Below, one piece after another: positions 1-4,578 of a stretch of 13,621 nucleotides of DNA (within the stretch, counting starts at the first letter, position 1; the number at the start of each line of letters is the position of its first letter). Source of the DNA: an uncultured Prevotellaceae bacterium (GTDB lineage: Bacteria > Bacteroidota > Bacteroidia > Bacteroidales > Muribaculaceae); contig CALGGO010000019.1 of assembly GCA_937916085.1 (NCBI GenBank), positions 1-13,621 on the forward strand, given 5' to 3'. Made by a program: the position numbers and the translations under genes. Below the pieces are notes generated by a model. It ran no database searches and was not told the origin of the DNA. It saw nothing but the letters and a program-made list of their open reading frames with translations.

Positions 1-23
1 AATTTTACTGCTTTTATTTCCAT
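1..23 (-). CDS. Possible start of a gene running off the left edge
   Basis: An ATG on the minus strand at 23-21 opens a frame (M-E-I-K-A-V-K) that leaves the window after seven codons. It is preceded by an A-rich stretch on its own strand (positions 24-40), as is usual for Bacteroidetes start sites. Upstream of that lies an octamer repeat tract at 40-67 that resembles the tracts directly before two other start codons in this window. Too little is present to say what it encodes, and it may not be a gene. Confidence 0.3.
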
Positions 24-39
24 AGTTTTATTTTTTTTT

Positions 40-67
40 AAGCTGACAGGCTAACGAGCTGACAAGG
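40..67 (-). repeat. Octamer-period repeat tract, inverse copy
   Basis: Read on the plus strand, AGCTGACA, GGCTAACG and AGCTGACA follow each other with an 8-bp period. The reverse complement matches the tract at 8119-8146 at about 20 of 28 positions by eye. On the minus strand it ends about 16 nt before the ATG at position 23. Its function is unknown. Confidence 0.55.
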
Positions 68-82
68 CAATAGTAGCCGTCG

Positions 83-145
83 CACTTCTTACTTCTTACT
101 TACTTCATCCGATCCACGATCCACGATCCACGATCCACGATCCCC
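83..145. repeat. Heptamer tandem repeats (ACTTCTT and GATCCAC)
   Basis: Positions 111-138 hold four exact copies of GATCCAC, and 139-145 a fifth with one change (GATCCCC). Just left of it, 83-107 holds a looser 7-bp series built on ACTTCTT and ACTTACT. The tracts lie between the stop of the flavoprotein gene (177) and the possible gene start at 23. No coding role is visible. Confidence 0.8.
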
Positions 146-165
146 GGACAAGGCACGCCTTGTCC
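146..165. terminator. Perfect inverted repeat, possible terminator of the flavoprotein gene
   Basis: GGACAAGGC at 146-154 and GCCTTGTCC at 157-165 are perfect reverse complements and can form an 8-bp stem with a 4-nt loop. The hairpin starts 11 bp beyond the stop codon of the minus-strand gene ending at 177. No T-run follows on either strand, so it could equally be a dispersed palindromic repeat (REP-like) that stalls polymerase or protects the 3' end. Confidence 0.5.
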
Positions 166-176
166 CTACTTTACTC

Positions 177-827
177 TTAACACTTAATCTTCTGTGCCAA
201 GCGGCGGCCCGCGTCATAGGCTCGCTGCAAGTCGTTCTCCCAGTTCTCGTCGCGATACTGGCGCTTTGCCTCCTCGCTGAAACCAGCAAGCTCGTAGCGG
301 TCATAGTTCTTCACCTGATAAGTGTTGTGGGCATCCACATGCTCCACGTCGCCCATAGCACGGGTAAGGCAACTCTCGATGATTGCCATCGACTGATAAA
401 CGCCCTTGGCCTGCTCGGCATCAGCATTCATTGTGTAGGTGAGAATCACCGGGATGGGCTTGGGAGCGGTGAGGCTGTAGTCGTTATAGGACAGCCAGGG
501 GAATATCAGGCGTTCGAGAAATGCACGCAGCTGAGCCGTCACCTCGCTAAAGTAGATGGGAGACCCCATCACAAGTCCATCGGCCTGTGCCACTTCCTCA
601 AGCACTGGAGTTAGCGCATCACGGAACTTGCACACGTTCACAGCCTTACCCTTGAGCTTGCAAGCCAGGCACGACATGCAGCCCTTGTAGTCCAGGCCAT
701 AGAGCCTGACGGTCTTCACTTCGATTTCTTCACTCACCGAGGCAGCCCCCTCGGCAATCTTGTGCAACATCGAGGCCGTGTTGAACGTCTTGCGTGGGCC
801 TCCGTCGATAATTATAATTTTCTTCAT
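177..827 (-). CDS. Flavodoxin-family protein resembling iron-sulfur flavoprotein / NADPH-dependent FMN reductase
   Basis: This 216-aa cytoplasmic protein has the flavodoxin-like fold of the NADPH-dependent FMN reductase group. The N-terminal strand MKKIIIIDGGPRKTFNTASM (1-20) carries the FMN-phosphate loop, and GSPIYF (88-93) is the second FMN-binding loop, followed by the usual helix TAQLRAFLERL. Between them lies a cysteine cluster C50-x2-C53-x2-C56-x9-C66. It resembles the [4Fe-4S] motif of iron-sulfur flavoproteins (Isf), although the last spacing is longer than the form I remember. Isf-type proteins reduce oxygen or peroxide using reduced ferredoxin. The gene starts 10 bp after the glutathione peroxidase gene stops, so the two are probably cotranscribed, consistent with redox defence. 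Its stop codon lies inside a heptamer-like stretch (AAGTGTT on the coding strand). The family is well supported; cluster binding and substrate are inferred. Confidence 0.85.
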   Translation of the reverse strand: MKKIIIIDGGPRKTFNTASMLHKIAEGAASVSEEIEVKTVRLYGLDYKGCMSCLACKLKGKAVNVCKFRDALTPVLEEVAQADGLVMGSPIYFSEVTAQLRAFLERLIFPWLSYNDYSLTAPKPIPVILTYTMNADAEQAKGVYQSMAIIESCLTRAMGDVEHVDAHNTYQVKNYDRYELAGFSEEAKRQYRDENWENDLQRAYDAGRRLAQKIKC

Positions 828-837
828 AGGCTATGTG

Positions 838-1317
838 TTATCCTAACATTTCTTCGATGTCTTTGACCAATTTCTCGGGTGCGGTGGTGGGAGCATAGCG
901 TTTTATCACCTCGCCATCGCGCGAAATCAGGAACTTGGTGAAATTCCACTTGATGGCACTGCCCAGCACGCCTTTAGTCTTGCTTTTCAGGAACTTGAAG
1001 ATGGGATGTGCCTCGTCGCCATTGACGTTGATTTTCTTCATGATTTGGAATGTCACACCATAGTTGAGCTGGCAAAATCCTTCAATCTCGCTGTCGGTGC
1101 CAGGATCCTGGTGGTTGAACTGGTTGCAGGGGAACCCTATAGTCACCAGTCCACGGTCTTTATACTTCTGGTTCAGCTCCTCAAGCCCCTTGAACTGAGG
1201 CGTGAAGCCACACTTGCTGGCGGTGTTGACAATGAGCAACACCTTGCCTTTGAATTGAGCAAAGTCAAGCTCCTTGCCTCTACTCGTCAATGCTTTAAAA
1301 TCATATATTTTTTCCAT
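838..1317 (-). CDS. Glutathione peroxidase family protein (likely thioredoxin-dependent)
   Basis: This 159-aa protein is full length for the short, non-secreted bacterial GPx family, which reduces hydrogen peroxide and organic hydroperoxides. The peroxidatic Cys36 lies in NTASKCGFTPQ. The rest of the catalytic tetrad is visible as Gln70 (GFPCNQFNHQDPG, 61-73), Trp124 and Asn125 (WNFTKFL). Cys82, in FCQLNYGVTF, lies 46 residues after Cys36, the position of the resolving cysteine in thioredoxin-dependent GPx enzymes of plants and insects. The working electron donor is therefore more likely thioredoxin than glutathione. It has no signal peptide, so it should be cytoplasmic. It sits between the ZIP transporter gene (32-bp gap upstream) and the flavoprotein gene (10-bp gap downstream) on the same strand. 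Confidence 0.95.
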   Translation of the reverse strand: MEKIYDFKALTSRGKELDFAQFKGKVLLIVNTASKCGFTPQFKGLEELNQKYKDRGLVTIGFPCNQFNHQDPGTDSEIEGFCQLNYGVTFQIMKKINVNGDEAHPIFKFLKSKTKGVLGSAIKWNFTKFLISRDGEVIKRYAPTTAPEKLVKDIEEMLG

Positions 1318-1349
1318 TTGTTTTAATAATTAATTGTTTTTATGAAAAA

Positions 1350-2132
1350 TTATCCAAGTACCACATCGAGCACCATCATCAGCACAAAACCCACTGCGAA
1401 GCCTATGGTGCCAAGGTTGCTGTGCTCGCCTTGCGAGGCCTCGGGGATAAGCTCCTCGACCACCACATAGAGCATTGCCCCTGCAGCAAAGGCCAGCAGA
1501 TAGGGCAATAACGGCTGCAACGTAGATGCCAGCAGGATGATAGCTATGCTCCCTATTGGCTCAACGAGTCCGCTCAAAGCCCCCACGGCAAACGACCGCA
1601 TGCGGCTGTTGCCCTCGGCCCGCAGTGGCATCGAGATAATTGCGCCCTCGGGGATGTTCTGGATGGCAATGCCCAGCGACACCGCCAGTGCTCCCGCCGC
1701 CGTGATGCCCGCACCGCCTTGCAGCATCGAGGCGATGACCACCCCCACTGCCATGCCCTCAGGGATGTTGTGGATGGTAACAGCCAGTGCCAGCATCGAC
1801 GTGCGCGACAAGCTGCTGCGAGGTCCCTCGGGACTGCTATCGCCAGGGTGCAAGTGCGGGATTATCATGTCGATGAGCAGCAAGAATCCCATGCCGCACA
1901 GCAGCCCCACAGCAGCTGGCATCACAGCCATGAAGCCCTCGCCGCCTTTCATCTCAATGCTCGGGATGAGCAGCGACCACACGGCCGCCGCGACCATAAC
2001 ACCCGAGGCAAAGCCCAGCAAAGTGCGTTGCACCGTGCCCCTGATGCTGTCGCGCATGAGGAACACAAATGCCGCGCCAAGCACGGTGCCGGCCAGCGGA
2101 ATGATGAGAGCAGTAATGAGTCCGTTCATCAT
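1350..2132 (-). CDS. ZIP-family divalent metal transporter (ZupT/GufA-like)
   Basis: This 260-aa inner-membrane protein is an importer-type ZIP permease, expected to move Zn2+ and possibly Fe2+ or Mn2+ into the cytoplasm. About eight hydrophobic segments are seen, starting at 3-25. The family signatures are HNIPEG at 121-126 (TM4) and QNIPEG at 158-163 (TM5), in which Gln replaces the first His as in GufA-type members. EELIPE (226-231) is a further probable metal-binding segment. The loop HLHPGD at 93-98, between TM3 and TM4, is the short His-containing cytoplasmic loop typical of the family. Two consecutive ATG codons (2132-2127) could both serve as start. It follows the winged-helix gene after 92 bp that contain a nested hairpin. 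Metal specificity cannot be read from the sequence. Confidence 0.92.
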   Translation of the reverse strand: MMNGLITALIIPLAGTVLGAAFVFLMRDSIRGTVQRTLLGFASGVMVAAAVWSLLIPSIEMKGGEGFMAVMPAAVGLLCGMGFLLLIDMIIPHLHPGDSSPEGPRSSLSRTSMLALAVTIHNIPEGMAVGVVIASMLQGGAGITAAGALAVSLGIAIQNIPEGAIISMPLRAEGNSRMRSFAVGALSGLVEPIGSIAIILLASTLQPLLPYLLAFAAGAMLYVVVEELIPEASQGEHSNLGTIGFAVGFVLMMVLDVVLG

Positions 2133-2148
2133 TTTTTAATATGAGTAA

Positions 2149-2195
2149 TGGTTGGATCTCATGGTTGCCTCGATGCAATCACAATTACCCAACCA
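2149..2195 (-). promoter_or_regulatory. Nested stem-loop in the leader of the ZIP transporter gene
   Basis: TGGTTGG (2149-2155) pairs with CCAACCA (2189-2195). Inside it TGGTTGC (2162-2168) can pair with GCAATCA (2175-2181) with one wobble. On the minus strand this lies 17-63 nt upstream of the transporter start and 30 nt past the stop of the preceding gene. It could be an intercistronic terminator or attenuator, or a processing site. It does not match a riboswitch consensus that I know. Confidence 0.4.
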
Positions 2196-2224
2196 CTAAA
2201 CTATTTTTAATTGGGTGCCAAGCC

Positions 2225-2404
2225 TTATTTAGCCGGCTCCCACTTGCAGCGCACGGGCGAAGTGATAGCGCCCTCTTTCTTCAACTCGGCAAACGCCTTG
2301 TCAACGACCTTGCGGTCGAGGCCAGTGAGCTCTGCCACCTTGCCAGCAGCCAGAGGCACGCCAGCCTTGCGCATAGCTTCCAAAACTTGATTTTTTGCTT
2401 CCAT
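2225..2404 (-). CDS. Small winged-helix-like protein (59 aa)
   Basis: This short frame encodes 59 residues: ATG at 2404-2402, stop TAA at 2227-2225. The N-terminal part (MEAKNQVLEAMRKAGVPLAA) looks like helix 1 of a winged-helix DNA-binding domain. AGKVAELTGLDRKVVDKAFA (20-39) looks like a helix-turn-helix, and KKEGAITSPVRCKW (42-55) like the wing. Similar MarR/ArsR-like mini-domains are common as small conserved Bacteroidales proteins, often annotated as hypothetical or transcriptional regulator. A single cysteine, Cys53, sits in the wing. The gene begins 22 bp after the ferritin-like gene ends, so translation is probably coupled within one transcript. A role as local regulator or nucleic-acid-binding protein is inferred, not shown. 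Confidence 0.75.
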   Translation of the reverse strand: MEAKNQVLEAMRKAGVPLAAGKVAELTGLDRKVVDKAFAELKKEGAITSPVRCKWEPAK

Positions 2405-2426
2405 GATGAATAGAACTAAAATGTTA

Positions 2427-2885
2427 TTAAATAGCAGTCTTCATGAGCCATGGCTTAGCGCCGATGCACTCGATGAGGCCCAGCTGCTCCTCGCTCCAGT
2501 ACATGTCCTCCTCCTCGTCTTTGAGGTACTCCTTCATCATGTCGAAGGAGGTGAGGTCGTCCTTGATGCCGTCGATGCACTTGCGCAGCAGCTCAATGCC
2601 GTCAACCGACACCTTATAGTCGGCCTTAAGGAACTCGATGGGGTCCTTATAGAGGGTCTGTGCCTCTACTGCCTCTTGCTTGAGCTCACCGCCCAGGTCG
2701 AGCAGGCGATCGATGAATTGATCCACAAACTCTGCCTCCTCCTTAGCGTGGTCGAGATACTTGGCCTCAAGCTTGTGGAAACCCAGCGAGCCAAAAATCT
2801 TTGCCTGCAACTTGTGCTGGAACGACTGTGCGTTAAGGTTGGTCACGAAAAACTGCAATGCTTCAATAGATTTTTTTGCGTCCAT
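2427..2885 (-). CDS. Ferritin-like (bacterioferritin-related) protein with degenerate ferroxidase site
   Basis: This 152-aa helical protein aligns nearly without gaps to E. coli bacterioferritin as I recall it; for example, LLDLGGE (61-67), VDG (94-96) and DMMKEYLKDEE (115-125) fall at the expected helix positions. By that alignment the two bridging glutamates remain (Glu50 for E51 and Glu124 for E127). The other di-iron ligands are replaced: E18 by Leu17, H54 by Phe53, E94 by Ser93 and H130 by Asp127. The haem-ligand Met52 is Ala51. The protein may therefore form a shell, or a subunit of a mixed shell, without its own ferroxidase activity, or bind something else. It is the first gene of a minus-strand series and has a TAATTTTGCA promoter candidate 50 bp upstream. 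The ferritin-like family is fairly clear; the exact subfamily is not. Confidence 0.75.
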   Translation of the reverse strand: MDAKKSIEALQFFVTNLNAQSFQHKLQAKIFGSLGFHKLEAKYLDHAKEEAEFVDQFIDRLLDLGGELKQEAVEAQTLYKDPIEFLKADYKVSVDGIELLRKCIDGIKDDLTSFDMMKEYLKDEEEDMYWSEEQLGLIECIGAKPWLMKTAI

Positions 2886-2935
2886 TTTAATAGATAATTA
2901 TGTGTTAATAAAAAATGTGTTAGGTTTTGATGCTG

Positions 2936-2943
2936 CAAAATTA
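2936..2943 (-). promoter_or_regulatory. Bacteroidetes -7 promoter element for the ferritin-like gene
   Basis: On the minus strand this reads TAATTTTG followed by CA, matching TAnnTTTG. It lies about 50 bp before the start codon at 2885. No convincing -33 TTTG is seen at the usual spacing. Confidence 0.6.
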
Positions 2944-2977
2944 CACCATTTTCCTCAATGACGCATTATTTTTTTAA

Positions 2978-3005
2978 AAACAATGATTGTCCCAAACGAA
3001 ACAAT
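2978..3005. promoter_or_regulatory. 21-bp-spaced direct repeat, candidate AraC operator
   Basis: AAACAAT occurs at 2978-2984 and again at 2999-3005, exactly 21 bp apart, or two helical turns. The first copy overlaps a small palindrome ACAAT-G-ATTGT (2980-2990). Binding sites of AraC-family proteins are often direct repeats with this spacing. The site lies between the two divergent promoter candidates. A link to the adjacent regulator is inferred. Confidence 0.4.
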
Positions 3006-3019
3006 TATGATTTTTTATG

Positions 3020-3027
3020 TACCTTTG
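3020..3027 (+). promoter_or_regulatory. Bacteroidetes -7 promoter element for the AraC-type gene
   Basis: TACCTTTG followed by CA matches TAnnTTTG and lies 17 bp before the ATG at 3045. The leader would be very short. No -33 TTTG is seen at the usual distance, which fits a promoter that needs an activator or is autoregulated. Confidence 0.6.
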
Positions 3028-3044
3028 CAAAAAAATAATGTAAC

Positions 3045-3923
3045 ATGCCAAATCTTAACGAAATCAACCAAACCCACCTCCAGATGCTCGAGCGCGAGAC
3101 GTGGGACAACAAACTCACCTGCGCTCTCACCAACAAGCAGCTCACAATGCTCACCAACGAAATGTCGGGAGAACTGAAAATATACAGCTTTACCCTTGTG
3201 ACCAAAGGCTACATTATTCTTGACAACGGTGGAGGAGAAATGATATTCACGCCCAACGAGATGTTTGTGTTCTATCCTGGAAGCCCAATCTACATTTATG
3301 AGGCAAGCGATGATTACAAGGGAATTTGCCTCATCATCGACGAGCGGATGGCGCACGACACACAGGCATTTCGCAACCTTATCAAGGCCTCGGTGATACC
3401 TCTTTCTAATTATGGAAATTCCAAGGTCAGTCTATTACCTGATGACGCCCAGCGGCTACAGTCGCTCATGCTCCTCATCAGGCAATATATCATGCAACCT
3501 TTATCACTAAAAAGTGAGATTTTGGAGCATCTCTACTCGGTTTTCATCAACGATCTCATCAGCATCCAGTCGTTTGAGAAAATCAGGCTTTCCATCTCAC
3601 GACAGAGCGAAGAGATTTTTGTCTCATTCTACACTCTACTCACGCACAACTACCTTGAGCATCGCGACCTGAAATTCTATGCCAACAGCCTTTTCATCAC
3701 CACCACCTACCTATCACGAATAGTCAAGCAGATAACAGGCCGCACAGTGATGGAATGCATCAACGAATTGCTTGCTATGGAGGCCACCCGACTGCTCAAA
3801 TCAACAGCTCTCACCGTCGAGCAGATTGCTGACCAATTGCACTTCGCTACCAGTGCCTCGTTTGACAAATTCTACAAGCGCATGCGCGGCACCACCCCAC
3901 TCTCGGTGCGACGCAACCAGTAA
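3045..3923 (+). CDS. AraC-family transcriptional regulator
   Basis: This 292-aa protein has the standard AraC layout. The N-terminal half (about 40-150) looks like a cupin-type sensing domain, with segments such as GYIILDNGGGEMIFTPNEMF. The C-terminal third is the double helix-turn-helix. The first is around LKFYANSLFITTTYLSRIVK. The second runs from LTVEQIADQLHFATSASFDK (256-275) to FYKRMRGTTPLSVRR, which contains the typical AraC ending (F-x-K-x2-G-x-T-P). The gene is divergent from the ferritin-like gene across 159 bp that carry both promoter candidates and a 21-bp-spaced repeat. It may therefore control itself and the metal/peroxide genes. The effector cannot be deduced. Confidence is high for the family and low for the regulon. 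Confidence 0.93.
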   Translation: MPNLNEINQTHLQMLERETWDNKLTCALTNKQLTMLTNEMSGELKIYSFTLVTKGYIILDNGGGEMIFTPNEMFVFYPGSPIYIYEASDDYKGICLIIDERMAHDTQAFRNLIKASVIPLSNYGNSKVSLLPDDAQRLQSLMLLIRQYIMQPLSLKSEILEHLYSVFINDLISIQSFEKIRLSISRQSEEIFVSFYTLLTHNYLEHRDLKFYANSLFITTTYLSRIVKQITGRTVMECINELLAMEATRLLKSTALTVEQIADQLHFATSASFDKFYKRMRGTTPLSVRRNQ

Positions 3924-3960
3924 TGTCTGATTTCGGAATGTGGGGCTACGGGGGGTAAGC

Positions 3961-3977
3961 CTTGTTAACAAGTTTTT
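3961..3977 (+). terminator. Weak terminator-like palindrome after the AraC-type gene
   Basis: CTTGTTAACAAG (3961-3972) is a perfect 12-bp palindrome followed directly by TTTTTC. It lies 37 bp after the stop codon at 3923. As RNA the stem is only four pairs with a TTAA loop, so it would be a weak terminator; it could instead be a protein-binding site. Confidence 0.35.
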
Positions 3978-4023
3978 CTTTATTTATAGATGTGTTCGTG
4001 CGCTATAATTCGGGTTAATTTTG

Positions 4024-4031
4024 TATATTTG
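4024..4031 (+). promoter_or_regulatory. Bacteroidetes -7 promoter element before the membrane protein and ileS
   Basis: TATATTTG followed by CA matches TAnnTTTG and lies 32 bp before the ATG at 4064. It is the only clear promoter candidate upstream of ileS, which begins just 26 bp after the small membrane protein gene ends. Confidence 0.6.
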
Positions 4032-4063
4032 CAAATTATTTTAGGGCCCAACCATCTAAAGTT

Positions 4064-4552
4064 ATGGATTATCAACTGATAGCCAATATATTACTAGCAT
4101 TTTCGAGCTTCTACGCACTAGTTGTGATGCTTAAGGGGGATTTGCTCACTCTAAAGGGCAAAGACTATAGCAACAAGCAGTTCATGGCTTGGTTGCAAGA
4201 AAGCGACGAGAGCTATAGCACAAAGCGCATTGTGCCCATGGCAGCTTTAGTTGCTTGTGCCACACCCTGGGCACGCGAGTCGTGGATGGTGGTCCTGCTC
4301 ATTGCCATTGCAATGGCCGCACTTGCAACAACGCTCCTACTTGGCAAGCGCAAGCAGCTGCTGCAGTGCGACAAGCGCACCACTGCAATCCTGCTCACCA
4401 TCATGGCAGTAGTTGCAGGTTGCGCAATTTCGCTATTCACAGCACACTTCTCGCTCGAAGCGGGAATGCTGCTGATGCTATTCACAGCATTCTCCTATGT
4501 GCTAGTGCTTGGTGTTAACAGTGTGGCCAACCTTTTTGACAAGAAAAAATAA
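4064..4552 (+). CDS. Small multi-pass membrane protein of unknown function
   Basis: This 162-aa protein has no recognised family. Hydrophobic segments are seen at about 5-23, 56-68 (weaker), 74-93, 107-127 and 132-154, so four or five membrane passes are likely. A polar stretch at 24-54, rich in Asp, Glu, Ser and Lys, follows the first segment, and the C-terminus ends in DKKK. No catalytic motif is visible. The start is supported by a promoter candidate 32 bp upstream. The gene is 26 bp from ileS on the same strand, so the two may be cotranscribed, but this does not by itself suggest a role in translation. Confidence 0.8.
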   Translation: MDYQLIANILLAFSSFYALVVMLKGDLLTLKGKDYSNKQFMAWLQESDESYSTKRIVPMAALVACATPWARESWMVVLLIAIAMAALATTLLLGKRKQLLQCDKRTTAILLTIMAVVAGCAISLFTAHFSLEAGMLLMLFTAFSYVLVLGVNSVANLFDKKK

Positions 4553-4578
4553 TAAAACTCACATTCTATAAAATCACA

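Noticed and set aside
1..176. Mobile-element end or attachment site at the left edge
   Set aside because: The palindrome and heptamer repeats recall transposon termini, but there is no transposase, no target duplication and no second end in view.
2133..2224. Known metal riboswitch before the ZIP gene
   Set aside because: The nested stem-loop lacks the conserved cores I know for manganese (yybP-ykoY) or NiCo riboswitches.
2403..2897. A 164-codon plus-strand frame opposite the ferritin-like gene
   Set aside because: The Leu- and Val-rich translation has no structure of its own, and the minus-strand product has a clear ferritin-like pattern.
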